A stretch of DNA of 34,800 nucleotides from Kineosporia sp. R_H_3 (GTDB lineage: Bacteria; Actinomycetota; Actinomycetes; Actinomycetales; Kineosporiaceae): NCBI RefSeq assembly GCF_002198675.1, contig NZ_MWLL01000206.1, positions 1 through 34,800 of the forward strand, read 5' to 3'. The stretch's first letter is position 1. Each line of letters begins with the position of its first letter. Shown piece after piece: positions 22,205 to 31,746 of the stretch. Position numbers and translations under genes: made by a program. The notes under the pieces are model-generated. The model was not told the DNA's origin and searched no databases. It saw only the letters and a program-made list of their open reading frames with translations.

Positions 22205-24184
22205 CTACGGCGCCAGGACCGTGCCGGACACCCTCCGCCCGCCGAGCGTGCCGGTCACCCGGGCGCCCGCACCCGGCCGGCGGGCGTCCCATCGGGCCGT
22301 GAGCCGCCCGGCGGCCGGGCCGGTCCCGGTGAGCACGAGGGTCGCGCGGACCGTGCCGCGCCGGCGGTCCCACACGACGGTCCCGCTCACGGGGACGTCC
22401 GTGCTGAACCGGTACCGGTCGAGCGTCACGGTGACGACCTCGTCGCCGTCCGCGGCCCAGGTGCCGCCGCGCAGGCCGAGCCCTTCGGACTCGAAGGTCT
22501 GCCACCAGCGCGCGGTCGCGTCCCCGGCGGTCGCGACGGCTACCGAGGCCGCCCGGAGCCGGGCCCGGTCGGTCGTCGAGTGCCGGCCCGGCGCGGCGGG
22601 CACGGCCGCGGCCCGGGTGCGCCAGAACGGGGGCGCCGTGCGCAGCGGGGCGAGGCGTCGCGTGCAGGCCGTGGACGGCGTCCGCGTCGTCCGGACGAAG
22701 CCGACGACGATCGCGCTCGCGCAGCCGTCGAGGTCGCCGACGGCGGTCACGTGCAGCCCGGCCGGGATCTGCACCCACGTCGCCCGCGGGAACTGCGACC
22801 GGACGAGCCGGCCCTCGGCGGGCGTCGTGATCGTGTCGAGCTCACCGGACAGGACGAGCGTCGGGACGGGCGCGTAGACCCCGCCCGGCGGTCGCGGCGG
22901 CCGTGGCCGGTACGCGGCGGGCGGTGCCGGCCAGTCGGTGCACCAGTCGACGTAGGTCCAGCCCGAGTCGAGGAACTCGTCGATCGTGAACGGCGCGTAG
23001 ACGCCGGGGTCGGTGCGCTCCTTGGCGGCGACCGCGGCGGCGAGCTGGGCCCTGCGGGCCGCCGGTCGCGCGGTGAGGTCGAAGAGCTGCGGATAGTCGC
23101 GGCAGGTGACGGCCGCGTCGAGCCCCTCGCTGTAGTCCTCGACCGCGTCGACGCCCCCGCCGGGGAACTGCGCCTCGGCCGCGAGCCGCAGCAGCGGCAG
23201 CGCGTCGCCGGCCCGGGCGGCGCGGACGGCGGCGTCGAGCTCGCGGTACGTCGTCGGCACGTAGGTGGCGTTGAACGCGACGTACGCCAGCGTCGGGGCG
23301 TCGACGACGACCCGGTGCCGGGCGCCGTCGGCCCCGGGCGCCGTCCCGCGCAGCGGATGCGTCCGCACCTCGCCGAGCAGCCGGTCGAAACGGCGCAGGG
23401 CCGAACCACCCTGCCGGGCGCACCACGGGCTGCGCCGGCACGCGGTCGCCATCGCCGAGCGCAGCGCCGGCGCCTGGGTGTCGTACCAGGCGTCCTCGCC
23501 GAACGTCGGGTACGCGGCGTCCAGGGTGAGGGTGCGCAGCAGACCGGGGTGCCGGCCCGCGAAGGTCTGGGCGAGGAAGGTGCCGTACGAGTCGCCGTAG
23601 AGGTCGATCGGCCCGACCCCGAGCGCGGTGACGACGGCGGCCAGGTCGTCGGCGGCGAGGTCGCTGCCGAACAGATGTGCGCGCGGCCCGAGCCGGCGGG
23701 CGCAACGCGCGGCCGCCGGGGCGTACGCGCCCTCGAGCACCTGGAGCTCCGGGCAGTCGACAGGCGCGGAACGCCCGGTGCCGCGCTGGTCGACGAGGAG
23801 CAGGTTGCGGCGCCCGAGCAGCGGGGCGAACAGGTCGGCGTACGCCTGCGCGGACGACGTCGTCGCGTACCCGGGGCCGCCCTCGATCGCGACGACGGTG
23901 CCGAGGGCAGGCCGGGACGTGTCGGACGCGGGCACGAGGACGAACCCGACGCCGAGCGACCCGGGGACGGCGCCCGTCGGGTCCCACGCGCGGCGCACCG
24001 TGCCGCACCGGGCCCGGTCGAGGACGTCGGGGCAGGCTGTCGTGCGGACCGACGCCACCGCGACCGGCTGCCCGGCCCGCACCGGCTGGGCCGCCAGCGC
24101 GGCGTCCGTCCCGGCCGTGGTCCCGGCGAGCGCGAGCCCGACGGCGAGGAGCACGGGTCGCGACCTCGTCGCCCGCAGCGTCAT
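22205..24184 (-). CDS. Secreted TAP-like alpha/beta hydrolase (S33)
   Basis: A 659-aa exported hydrolase of the tripeptidyl-aminopeptidase type known from Streptomyces. A signal peptide covers about residues 1-32 (basic start, VLLAVGLALAG core, AALAA end). The oxyanion region is IEGGPGYATT, the nucleophile is Ser199 in GDSYGT, the acid lies in SGELDTITTP and the His in PAGLHVTAVGD. Paired cysteines suggest disulfides, in keeping with secretion. About 130 residues after the His form an extra beta-rich domain. It would cleave N-terminal peptides or small esters outside the cell. An AGGGTGAT stretch lies before the ATG. The gene stands alone. Confidence 0.82.
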   Translation of the reverse strand: MTLRATRSRPVLLAVGLALAGTTAGTDAALAAQPVRAGQPVAVASVRTTACPDVLDRARCGTVRRAWDPTGAVPGSLGVGFVLVPASDTSRPALGTVVAIEGGPGYATTSSAQAYADLFAPLLGRRNLLLVDQRGTGRSAPVDCPELQVLEGAYAPAAARCARRLGPRAHLFGSDLAADDLAAVVTALGVGPIDLYGDSYGTFLAQTFAGRHPGLLRTLTLDAAYPTFGEDAWYDTQAPALRSAMATACRRSPWCARQGGSALRRFDRLLGEVRTHPLRGTAPGADGARHRVVVDAPTLAYVAFNATYVPTTYRELDAAVRAARAGDALPLLRLAAEAQFPGGGVDAVEDYSEGLDAAVTCRDYPQLFDLTARPAARRAQLAAAVAAKERTDPGVYAPFTIDEFLDSGWTYVDWCTDWPAPPAAYRPRPPRPPGGVYAPVPTLVLSGELDTITTPAEGRLVRSQFPRATWVQIPAGLHVTAVGDLDGCASAIVVGFVRTTRTPSTACTRRLAPLRTAPPFWRTRAAAVPAAPGRHSTTDRARLRAASVAVATAGDATARWWQTFESEGLGLRGGTWAADGDEVVTVTLDRYRFSTDVPVSGTVVWDRRRGTVRATLVLTGTGPAAGRLTARWDARRPGAGARVTGTLGGRRVSGTVLAP

Positions 24185-24267
24185 GGCCGATCACCCTGTC
24201 ACGGGACGGCGCGGACCGGAACACCCCTGACGGAACGGGACGTCCCGCCCGGCACCCGGCACCGGCC

Positions 24268-25500
24268 TCAGGCGAGCCCGAGCCACTCCCGGATCGAGGC
24301 GCCGTGCTCGTCGAGCACGGGCGGGGCGAGGTGCGCCGTCCGGGTCACCTCGGCGTCGTCGGAGAAGAAGCGCAGCGGCGGGCCGGGGATCTTCAGCGCT
24401 CCGAGCGTCGCGTGGTCGACGTCGACGACGAGGCCCTGGGAGAGCGTCTGGTCCCATGTGTAGACCTCGTCGAGGGTGCGGACCCGGCCGGCCGGGACGC
24501 CGATCTCGGCGAGCCGGGGGAGCAGGTCGGCGCTGTCCCAGCCGGCGAACGCGGCCTCGATCGCGGCGATGACCTGCTCGCGGTGCGCGACCCGCTCGGC
24601 GTTCGTCGCCATCCCCGCGGCGTCCGGGTCGAGACCGAAGCCGGTGCACAGCCGCTTCCACAGGCCCTCGCTGCCGACCGAGATCTGCACGGCGCCGTCC
24701 CGGCAGTGGAAGAGGCCGTAGGGGCAGATCGACGGGTGGTGGTTGCCCTGTGCCTGCCCGACCTCGCCGGCGACCGTGTACCGGGTGCCCTGGAAGGCGT
24801 GGACGCCGACGATCGAGGCGAGCAGCGACGTCCGGACGACCTGCCCGCGGCCCGTCCGCTCGCGTTCGAGCAGCGCCGCGAGGACGCCGTACGCGCCGTA
24901 CATCCCGGCGAGCAGGTCGGCGATCGGGACGCCGACGCGCTGCGGGTCGCCGGGGTCCGAGCCGGTGAGCGACATGAGGCCGCCCTCGCCCTGGGCGATC
25001 TGGTCGTAGCCGGCACGGCCGCCCTCGGGCCCGTCGTGGCCGAAGCCGCTCACCGACAGGATCACCAGCCGGGGGTTGAGCTCGTGGAGCCTCGCGACGT
25101 CGAAGCCGAGCCGGTCGAGCACCCCGGTGCGGAAGTTCTCGAGCAGGACGTCGGCGCGCTCGACGAGCCGGGTGAGCACCTCGCGCCCGTCCTCGGACTT
25201 GAGGTCGAGGGCGATCGACTCCTTGTTGCGGTTGCAGGACAGGAAGTACGTGGACTCCCGGGCGCCGTCGTCCGGGTCGACGAAGGGCGGGCCCCAGCCA
25301 CGGGTGTCGTCACCCGTCCCGGGGGTCTCGACCTTGAGGACCCGGGCCCCGAGGTCGCCGAGCATCATCGCGGCGTGCGGGCCGGCGAGCGCGCGGGTGA
25401 GGTCGACGACGACGGTGCCGGCGAGCGGGCCGGCACCGGGGCGCCGCTGCTGCCCGGCGGCAGCGGTCGGCTCGGGCGCGGCGGGGGTGGTGTCGGCCAT
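24268..25500 (-). CDS. CaiB/BaiF family CoA-transferase
   Basis: A 410-aa class III CoA-transferase that moves CoA between carboxylic acids through an acyl-aspartyl intermediate. It shows VVDLTRALAGPHAAMMLGDL near the start, the N-terminal VLKVETPGTGDDTRGWGPPF, NRNKESIALDLKSEDGRE, the FRTGVLDRLG turn, and the likely catalytic Asp195 in VPIADLLAGMYGA. The substrate pair cannot be read from the sequence. A Pro/Ala-rich N-terminal extension of about 25 residues precedes the domain. The ATG follows TAGGGT by 6 nt, consistent with a leaderless mRNA. Confidence 0.85.
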   Translation of the reverse strand: MADTTPAAPEPTAAAGQQRRPGAGPLAGTVVVDLTRALAGPHAAMMLGDLGARVLKVETPGTGDDTRGWGPPFVDPDDGARESTYFLSCNRNKESIALDLKSEDGREVLTRLVERADVLLENFRTGVLDRLGFDVARLHELNPRLVILSVSGFGHDGPEGGRAGYDQIAQGEGGLMSLTGSDPGDPQRVGVPIADLLAGMYGAYGVLAALLERERTGRGQVVRTSLLASIVGVHAFQGTRYTVAGEVGQAQGNHHPSICPYGLFHCRDGAVQISVGSEGLWKRLCTGFGLDPDAAGMATNAERVAHREQVIAAIEAAFAGWDSADLLPRLAEIGVPAGRVRTLDEVYTWDQTLSQGLVVDVDHATLGALKIPGPPLRFFSDDAEVTRTAHLAPPVLDEHGASIREWLGLA

Positions 25501-25506
25501 GGCGTC

Positions 25507-25512
25507 ACCCTA
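25507..25512 (-). promoter_or_regulatory. -10 box for leaderless CoA-transferase transcript
   Basis: Minus-strand TAGGGT, then 6 nt, then the ATG. There is no ribosome-binding site. Confidence 0.5.
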
Positions 25513-25548
25513 GGACCGCCCCCGCCGCGCCGGTCGGGCCCCCTGCCG

Positions 25549-27063
25549 CTACCGGTCCACCCGCTCGGCCACCGGGACGATCTCCCGGTTGCGCAGCTTC
25601 GTGCGGTACTGGGCGAGCTCGCGCTTGACGACCCCGGCGAGCAGGTACAGCCCGATGATGTTCGGCAGGGACATCGCGAAGATCATCGAGTCGGAGAAGT
25701 CGATGACGGGCCCGAGGGTCGCCGCCGCGCCGATGACGGTGAAACCGCAGAAGACGATCTTGAAGACGTTCTCGGCGACCGCGCTGTCGCGGAACAGGTA
25801 CCGGGTCGCCTTCATGCCGTAGTAGCTCCAGGCCAGCATCGTCGAGTAGGCGAAGAGCACGACGGCGACGGCGAGCACCACGGGGAACCAGGGGATCACC
25901 GTCTCGAACGCCTCGGACGTCAGGGCCACGCCCTCGGCCTCGCCGGAGGTGTACGTCCCGGTGATGACGATGACGAGTGCCGTCATGGTGCAGATGACGA
26001 CGGTGTCGATGAACGGCTCGAGGAGAGCGACGTGGCCCTCGGTCGCCGGCTCCTTGGTGCGGACCGCCGAGTGCGCGATCGCCGCCGAGCCGATCCCCGC
26101 CTCGTTCGAGAACGCCGCCCGGCGGAAGCCCTGGATGAGGACGCCGACGAACCCGCCGGCCACGCCCTCGGGGGAGAAGGCGCCGCTGACGATCGCCTCG
26201 AACGCGCCGGGGACCGCGTCGAGGTTGAAGGCGATGACGACGAGCGCGGCGCCCAGGTACAGGGCTGCCATGAAGGGCACGAGCTTGTCGGTGACCCGGG
26301 CGATGCTCTTGATCCCGCCGATGATGACGACACCGACGAGGGCGGCGAACACGAGACCGATCCACACGCCCTGCCCGGCGAGCGGGGAGTCCTCGGCGCC
26401 GGTCACCGCGATGATCTGGGCGGTGGCCTGGTTGGACTGGAACATGTTGCCGCCCCCGAGCGCGCCGCCGATGCAGCAGATCGCGAAGACGACGGCGAGG
26501 ACCTTGCCCAGCCGGGCCATCCCGCGCTCGGCCAGCCCGCGGCTCAGGTAGTACATCGGCCCGCCCGACACGGTGCCGTCCGCGTTCTCCCGCCGGTACT
26601 TCACCCCGAGGGTGCACTCGACGAGCTTCGTGGACATGCCCAGGAAGCCGGCGACGATCATCCAGAACGTCGCACCCGGCCCGCCGATCGAGATGGCGAC
26701 CGCGACGCCGGCGATGTTGCCGAGCCCGACGGTGCCCGACACCGCGGTCGCGAGGGCCTGGAAGTGCGAGACCTCGCCGGCGTCCTTCGGGTCGGAGTAC
26801 CGGCCGCGCACGAGTGCGAGGGCGTGCCCGAACCCGCGGATGTTGAGGAAGCCGGTCCAGATCGTGAAGAACACCGCTGCCACGACGAGCCAGACCACGA
26901 TGAGGGGGAGGTCCGCGCCGAGCACCGGGACCGATAAGAAGATCGTCGCGACGACGGGGTCGGAGACGGTGGCGAACCAGTCGTTGATCGTCGCGTCGAC
27001 GCCGGTGTCCGCGACGGCGTCCGCCGGGAGGGGACGTGCGGCCGGCAGGGTGGGAACAGGCAC
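25549..27063 (-). CDS. AGCS-family sodium:alanine symporter
   Basis: A 504-aa integral membrane protein of the alanine/glycine:cation symporter family with about ten hydrophobic helices. Family hallmarks are [24 protein letters not shown] (Na and substrate site), [38 protein letters not shown] and [16 protein letters not shown]. It would import alanine or glycine with Na+. The GTG at 27063 is chosen over the one at 27069 because GAGGAG, which overlaps the upstream gene's TGA, lies 5 nt before it. It is cotranscribed with the universal stress protein gene 9 nt upstream. Confidence 0.88.
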   Translation of the reverse strand: MPVPTLPAARPLPADAVADTGVDATINDWFATVSDPVVATIFLSVPVLGADLPLIVVWLVVAAVFFTIWTGFLNIRGFGHALALVRGRYSDPKDAGEVSHFQALATAVSGTVGLGNIAGVAVAISIGGPGATFWMIVAGFLGMSTKLVECTLGVKYRRENADGTVSGGPMYYLSRGLAERGMARLGKVLAVVFAICCIGGALGGGNMFQSNQATAQIIAVTGAEDSPLAGQGVWIGLVFAALVGVVIIGGIKSIARVTDKLVPFMAALYLGAALVVIAFNLDAVPGAFEAIVSGAFSPEGVAGGFVGVLIQGFRRAAFSNEAGIGSAAIAHSAVRTKEPATEGHVALLEPFIDTVVICTMTALVIVITGTYTSGEAEGVALTSEAFETVIPWFPVVLAVAVVLFAYSTMLAWSYYGMKATRYLFRDSAVAENVFKIVFCGFTVIGAAATLGPVIDFSDSMIFAMSLPNIIGLYLLAGVVKRELAQYRTKLRNREIVPVAERVDR

Positions 27064-27072
27064 GGGCACTCC

Positions 27073-27546
27073 TCAGGGGACGACGGTGACGGGGATCGTG
27101 CACACCTGCACGAGATGCGACGGGGTGCTGCCGAAGACGAGCGTCCGGAGCCGGCTGTCGCCGGTCCGGCCGACGACGACCTGGGCGGCTCCGTGCTCGC
27201 GGGCGAGGGCCATCAGCGTCTCCGCGACGTGACCGTGCCGGGCGACCGTGGCCACCACGGTCGCGCCGGCGCGCTCCGCCTCCTCGCGCGCGGGGCCGAG
27301 CAGGTCGGAGTCCGCGAGGGCGATCTCGCGCGCCCGGTCGGTGTGCCGGCGCTCGTTCTCCTCCAGGGTCGCCGATCGGTACGGGGACCAGTCGACGACG
27401 TGGGCGATCACGAGCCGGCCGTGGTCGGCGAGCACCTCTCGGGCCGCGAACTGGAGAGCGCGGCGGCTCGTCGCGCTCGCGTCGATCCCCACGAGGATCA
27501 GCGGCGACGGGCAGTCGTGGTCGGGGGCGGGCGGCTGGGGCTCCAT
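27073..27546 (-). CDS. Universal stress protein (UspA family)
   Basis: A 157-aa UspA-fold protein. ILVGIDASATSRRAL starts the domain, HVVDWSP forms the second strand, and the ATP-binding end pattern G-2x-G-9x-G-S/T is present in GRTGDSRLRTLVFGSTPSHL, followed by CTIPVTVVP. ATP-binding Usp proteins are linked to stress survival and membrane energetics. The ATG lacks a clear ribosome-binding site; homology fixes the start here rather than further upstream. The TGA overlaps the ribosome-binding site of the symporter gene, so the two form an operon. Confidence 0.85.
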   Translation of the reverse strand: MEPQPPAPDHDCPSPLILVGIDASATSRRALQFAAREVLADHGRLVIAHVVDWSPYRSATLEENERRHTDRAREIALADSDLLGPAREEAERAGATVVATVARHGHVAETLMALAREHGAAQVVVGRTGDSRLRTLVFGSTPSHLVQVCTIPVTVVP

Positions 27547-27568
27547 CCGGGCACCGATCTGTCGGCCG

Positions 27569-27605
27569 CCGGGGAGCGTGCGTCGAGCCGGGTGCTGCTC
27601 CCCGG
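27569..27605. repeat. 9-bp inverted repeat upstream of the Usp gene
   Basis: CCGGGGAGC and GCTCCCCGG face each other across 19 nt in the 160-bp gap between the aminotransferase stop and the Usp start. It may end the aminotransferase transcript or fold in the Usp leader. No T-run is seen. Confidence 0.45.
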
Positions 27606-27706
27606 TCTGGCATCCCCTGAGGGATCCGTTCAGCCTCCGTGGCCGCCGGGTGATCGCAAGTGGACAGTGCCCGCTCGGATCGCCGGGTCGCTGCGACGCC
27701 TCGTGG

Positions 27707-28885
27707 CTACAGGCCCTGCTGCCAGGCGGCGATCCGCTCGAGCGCCTCGGCGACGACGTCCGGTGCCGGCGCGAACGACAGCCGCACCCAGTCCGCGCCG
27801 TCACGCGCGTCGAAGTCCGTCCCGGGCGTGAGCGCGACCCCGGCCTCGTCGAGGAGCCGGGCGCACCAGGTCACCGAGTCCAGCCCGGTCGCCGAGACGT
27901 CCGCGTAGACGTAGAAGGCGCCGTCCGCGGGGGCCGCCCGGTGCCACCCGAGGTCGGGCAGCCGGTCGAGGACGAGCCGCCGCGAGCCCGCGTAGCCACG
28001 GACGTTCGCCTCCGCCTCGGCGTACGACGCGTCGGTGAACGCCTCGACCGCGGCGTGCTGCGCGAGCGTGGGCGGGCAGAGCGCGAGGTTGCCCGCGAGG
28101 GCGTCGACGCCGGCGACGAGGTCGTCGGGCAGCACGAGCCAGCCGAGCCGCCAGCCGGTCATCGCCCAGTACTTCGAGAACGAGCTGACGACGACGGCGC
28201 CGCGGTCGGTCGCTCCCGCCGCCGTCGGGGCACCGGCCCCCGGCACCGCGCCGCCGGGGCCGTACGTGATGCCGTGGTAGATCTCGTCGCTGACGAGCCG
28301 GACGTCGTGCGCGGCGCACCACCCCACGAGGTCGTCGAGCGTCCGCGCGTCGACGAGCGTGCCGGTGGGGTTCGCCGGACCGGCGACGACGAGACCCTTC
28401 ACGGGCCGGTCGAGCGCCTCGAGCTGCTCGACCGTCGGGCGCCAGCGCGTGTCCGGTCCGCACGGCAGCTCGACGACCTCGCACCCGAGCGAGGCGAGGA
28501 TGTTGCGGTACGCGGGGTAGCCGGGGCGGGCGATCGCCACCCGGTCGCCGGCGTCGAACGCCGCGAGGAACGCCAGGAGGAAGCCGCCGGACGACCCCGT
28601 CGTCACCGCGACGCGGCGCGGGTCGACGTCCACGCCGTACCAGCGGCGGTAGTGCCCGGCGAGCCGCTCGCGCAGCGCCGGGACGCCGAGCGCCTCCGTG
28701 TAGCCGAGCGGCCCCGCGGCGAGCAGCTCGGCGGCCCGGCGCCGCACGGCCGTCGGTGCGGCGGACGACGGCTCGCCGACGCAGAGGTTGAGCACCTTCT
28801 GACCGGCGGCGCGGCGGGCGTTCGCCGCCGCGATGATCTCCATCACCGCGAAGGCGGGGACCTGCGACCGCTTCGACACCTGCAT
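27707..28885 (-). CDS. PLP-dependent class I/II aminotransferase
   Basis: A 392-aa fold-type I aminotransferase of the aspartate-aminotransferase-like group. It shows LCVGEPSSAAP near the N-terminus, GYTEALGVPALRERLAGHY, the NPTGTLVD motif, SDEIYHGITYG and the PLP lysine, Lys238, in SFSKYWAMTGWR. RLSFAPAPDV near the end is in the region of the substrate-carboxylate Arg. The amino-acid substrate is not evident. The ATG at 28885 is chosen over 28894 because homologous proteins begin near VSKRSQVPAF and a CAGGAT box ends 7 nt before it. Confidence 0.85.
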   Translation of the reverse strand: MQVSKRSQVPAFAVMEIIAAANARRAAGQKVLNLCVGEPSSAAPTAVRRRAAELLAAGPLGYTEALGVPALRERLAGHYRRWYGVDVDPRRVAVTTGSSGGFLLAFLAAFDAGDRVAIARPGYPAYRNILASLGCEVVELPCGPDTRWRPTVEQLEALDRPVKGLVVAGPANPTGTLVDARTLDDLVGWCAAHDVRLVSDEIYHGITYGPGGAVPGAGAPTAAGATDRGAVVVSSFSKYWAMTGWRLGWLVLPDDLVAGVDALAGNLALCPPTLAQHAAVEAFTDASYAEAEANVRGYAGSRRLVLDRLPDLGWHRAAPADGAFYVYADVSATGLDSVTWCARLLDEAGVALTPGTDFDARDGADWVRLSFAPAPDVVAEALERIAAWQQGL

Positions 28886-28892
28886 GGCGTCC

Positions 28893-28898
28893 ATCCTG
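28893..28898 (-). promoter_or_regulatory. Weak -10-like box for the aminotransferase gene
   Basis: Minus-strand CAGGAT ends 7 nt before the chosen ATG. It deviates from TANNNT at the first base, so the leaderless reading is tentative. Confidence 0.25.
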
Positions 28899-28954
28899 CC
28901 CGGTGCCGACGCGGTGACGCCGCGGCGTCCGTGCGGCCGGCTCGCCGGCTCGGG

Positions 28955-29779
28955 CTAGTCGCCTTCGCCGGACGACGCGGTGTGCCGGGCGGCGTAGTGC
29001 CCGGCCTTCGCCGTGTCTCCCTTGGCGGTGTAGATCTCCCGCAGCTCCTCGAAGACGTACGGGTCGGGCTCGCCGTCCGCGTCCCACTCGGCCTCGAGGC
29101 GCAGCTGGGTCGCCTCGGCCTCGTCGAGCCGGCCGAGCAGGCGCTGCGCGTTGGCCACCATCCAGTGCGCGATCCGGGTGTCCGCGGCGTTGCCGCGCGG
29201 CTCGACGAGGGCGAGCGCCTGCTCGTACTCGGCGAGCGACTCCTCGTGCCGGCCCAGCTGGCCGAGTGCGACACCCTTGTTGTTCCGCAGCGTCGCCTCC
29301 CAGCGACGCGCGTCCGGCTGGTCGGAGGCGACCGCGATCGCCAGCCCGCGGTCGGCGTGCCGGACGCCGTCCGCGGGGTCGGGGTCGACGAACGCGAGCA
29401 TGTGGACGGCGTCGATGACGAGCCCGTCGAGGCCCGCCCCGGTCGCGACCGTGATGCAGCGCTCGTAGGCGTCCCGCGCGGTGGCGAGGGCGCCGGTGGT
29501 CCGGGACTGCGGCGGGTGCGCCGGCGACACCCAGGCGCGCCCGAGCTCGAGCCAGTAGTACGCCGCGGCGCGGGGCCCCGCGCCGTCGAGGAGCGGCTCG
29601 ACCTCGGCGAGCACGCCCCGTGCGACGTCGAAGTCCCGGGCCAGCCCGTGGGTGCGCGCGACCTGGGTCCGCAGCACGAGGGCGTCGTCGCCGGTGGCCC
29701 CGTCGAGGGCGGCCTCGAAGCGGGCGCGGGAGCCGGCGGGGTCACGGAAGTCCCAGAGGGCGCGGACGTCGGTCGTCAT
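28955..29779 (-). CDS. TPR-like repeat protein
   Basis: A 274-aa soluble, helix-rich protein with degenerate tetratricopeptide repeats, clearest around LRNNKGVALGQLGRHEESLAEYEQAL and the following ANAQRLLGRLDEAEATQL helix pair. No enzymatic motif is visible, so a protein-interaction role is likely but the partner is unknown. The ATG lies 6 nt after TACCCT with no ribosome-binding site, consistent with a leaderless mRNA. It diverges from the formate-tetrahydrofolate ligase gene, and 69 nt separate its end from the aminotransferase start. Confidence 0.75.
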   Translation of the reverse strand: MTTDVRALWDFRDPAGSRARFEAALDGATGDDALVLRTQVARTHGLARDFDVARGVLAEVEPLLDGAGPRAAAYYWLELGRAWVSPAHPPQSRTTGALATARDAYERCITVATGAGLDGLVIDAVHMLAFVDPDPADGVRHADRGLAIAVASDQPDARRWEATLRNNKGVALGQLGRHEESLAEYEQALALVEPRGNAADTRIAHWMVANAQRLLGRLDEAEATQLRLEAEWDADGEPDPYVFEELREIYTAKGDTAKAGHYAARHTASSGEGD

Positions 29780-29785
29780 GACGCC

Positions 29786-29791
29786 AGGGTA
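29786..29791 (-). promoter_or_regulatory. -10 box for leaderless TPR-gene transcript
   Basis: Minus-strand TACCCT, then 6 nt, then the ATG. Confidence 0.5.
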
Positions 29792-30007
29792 GTGATCCAC
29801 TCCGACCCGTCGTCCGGTCGATGCGCCGTGGAACAATGATCTTGATCGGTTCGTGCTCAGGATCCCACGATGTGGAACTATGAAGGGCCGCCCGAGGCAA
29901 CCGGCCCGCCGGTCGCTCCAGGGTGTGGACGCCGGGGAGGCGTGCCCGTTACCGTCCGCTCGGGGCGCCTCGACGAGGAGACGCCCGCCCCGATGAAGGA
30001 TGCGGAC

Positions 30008-31705
30008 ATGGCCTTCCCCTCGGACCTGCAGATCGCGCAGGCTGCGACCCTCAAGCCCCTGCCGGACATCGCGGAGCAGATGGGCATCCCGACCCACCTG
30101 CTCGAGCCGCACGGCGACAGCGTGGCGAAGATCCGCCTCGAGGCCATCGACGAGATGGCCGATCGTCCCCGTGCCAAGTACGTCGTCGTCTCGGCGATCA
30201 CGCCGACCCCGCTCGGCGAGGGCAAGACGACGACGACCGTCGGTCTCGGGCAGGCCTTCAAGCACATCGGCAAGCGTGCGACGATCGCGATCCGGCAGCC
30301 CTCGATGGGCCCGACGTTCGGCATCAAGGGCGGTGCGGCCGGCGGCGGCTACAGCCAGGTCGTCCCGATGGAGTTGCTCAACCTGCACCTCACGGGCGAC
30401 TTCCACGCCGTGACCGCCGCGCACAACCTGCTCTCGGCGATCGTCGACAACCACCTCTACCACGGCAACGCCACCGGCCTCGACGACCACAACATCACGT
30501 GGCGCCGGGTGCTCGACGTCAACGACCGGGCGCTGCGCAACATCATCGTCGGCCTCGGCACCCGGGCGGACGGCGTCCCGCGGCAGACCGGCTTCGACAT
30601 CACCGCGGCGTCCGAGGTGATGGCGCTGCTCTCGCTCTCGTCGTCCCTGACGGACCTCAAGGCCCGCCTCGAGCGCATCGTCGTCGGCTACACCCGTGCG
30701 GGCGAACCGGTCACCGCGAAGGACCTGCAGGCCGCGGGGGCGATGGCCGCGATCCTGCGCGAGGCGGTCAAGCCGAACCTGCTGCAGACCCTCGAGCACA
30801 CGCCGGTCCTCGTCCACGCCGGCCCGTTCGGCAACATCGCGACCGGCAACTCGTCGGTGCTCGCCGACCTCATCGGGATCCGCTCGGGCGACTACCTCAT
30901 CACCGAGGCGGGCTTCGGTGCCGACATGGGCGCCGAGCGGTTCTTCAACATCAAGTGCCGGGTCTCCGGGATCACGCCGGACGCCGCGGTCGTCGTCGCG
31001 ACGGTCCGGGCGCTCAAGGCGCACTCGGGCAAGTACAAGATCGTCGCCGGTCGCCCGCTGCCCCCCGAGCTGCTCGCGGAGAACCCGGAGGACGTCCTCG
31101 CCGGGGCGGCGAACCTGCGCAAGCAGATCGAGAACATCCGGCTCCACGGCGTCTCGCCGGTCGTCGCGATCAACGCGTTCCCGACCGACCACCCGTCGGA
31201 GTGGGCGGCGATCGCCGAGGTCGCGGCCTCGGCCGGCGCCCGGTCCGCGGTGTGCAAGCACTTCTCCGAGGGTGGCGCGGGAGCGGTCGAGCTCGCCGAG
31301 GCGGTGGCCGAGGCGGCGGACGAGGCGTCGACGTTCGAGGTGCTGTACCCGGACGACGTCTCGTTGCGAACGAAGATCGAGACGATCGCGACGAAGGTCT
31401 ACGGCGCGGACGGCGTCGACTACTCGCCGGTCGCGTCGAACCAGCTGGACTCCTACGAGCGCAACGGGTTCGGCCACCTGCCGGTGTGCATGGCGAAGAC
31501 CCACCTGTCGATCTCGTCGGACCCGAAGCTGCTCGGGGCGCCGACCGGCTGGCGGCTGCCGGTGCGGGAGGTGCGGGCCTCGGTCGGGGCCGGGTTCGTC
31601 TACGCGATCTGCGGCGACATGCGGACGATGCCGGGCCTGTCGACGAAGCCGGCGGCGTTCGGCATCGACCTCGACGAGAACGGCGAGATCGTCGGTCTGT
31701 CCTGA
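30008..31705 (+). CDS. fhs: Formate-tetrahydrofolate ligase
   Basis: A 565-aa enzyme, the usual length for the family, that joins formate to tetrahydrofolate with ATP to give 10-formyl-THF for purine and one-carbon metabolism. The P-loop TPTPLGEGKTTTT lies near residue 66. Other hallmarks are RQPSMGPTFGIKGGAAGGGY, LTGDFHAVTAAHNLL, ITEAGFGADMGAERF and the C-terminal SVGAGFVYAICGDM. The ATG at 30008 is chosen because AAGGA lies 7 nt upstream and the length then fits; the frame is open upstream to 29870. The gene stands alone and is followed by a strong terminator. Confidence 0.93.
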   Translation: MAFPSDLQIAQAATLKPLPDIAEQMGIPTHLLEPHGDSVAKIRLEAIDEMADRPRAKYVVVSAITPTPLGEGKTTTTVGLGQAFKHIGKRATIAIRQPSMGPTFGIKGGAAGGGYSQVVPMELLNLHLTGDFHAVTAAHNLLSAIVDNHLYHGNATGLDDHNITWRRVLDVNDRALRNIIVGLGTRADGVPRQTGFDITAASEVMALLSLSSSLTDLKARLERIVVGYTRAGEPVTAKDLQAAGAMAAILREAVKPNLLQTLEHTPVLVHAGPFGNIATGNSSVLADLIGIRSGDYLITEAGFGADMGAERFFNIKCRVSGITPDAAVVVATVRALKAHSGKYKIVAGRPLPPELLAENPEDVLAGAANLRKQIENIRLHGVSPVVAINAFPTDHPSEWAAIAEVAASAGARSAVCKHFSEGGAGAVELAEAVAEAADEASTFEVLYPDDVSLRTKIETIATKVYGADGVDYSPVASNQLDSYERNGFGHLPVCMAKTHLSISSDPKLLGAPTGWRLPVREVRASVGAGFVYAICGDMRTMPGLSTKPAAFGIDLDENGEIVGLS

Positions 31706-31746
31706 CCTGTCGTGACGTGACTGAACCGTCCTGACCAGAACGCAGG

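Noticed and set aside
24236-24247. CGGGACGTCCCG palindrome after the CoA-transferase gene as a terminator
   Set aside because: It is a perfect palindrome without a loop, so the RNA would form only a short, poor hairpin. It is a common chance motif in G+C-rich DNA.
29826-30007. ZTP (pfl) or tetrahydrofolate riboswitch upstream of fhs
   Set aside because: fhs is a common target of pfl riboswitches, but I could not find the conserved GGAGCG and CCGCCTGGGC parts or a matching pseudoknot. A covariance-model scan would settle it.
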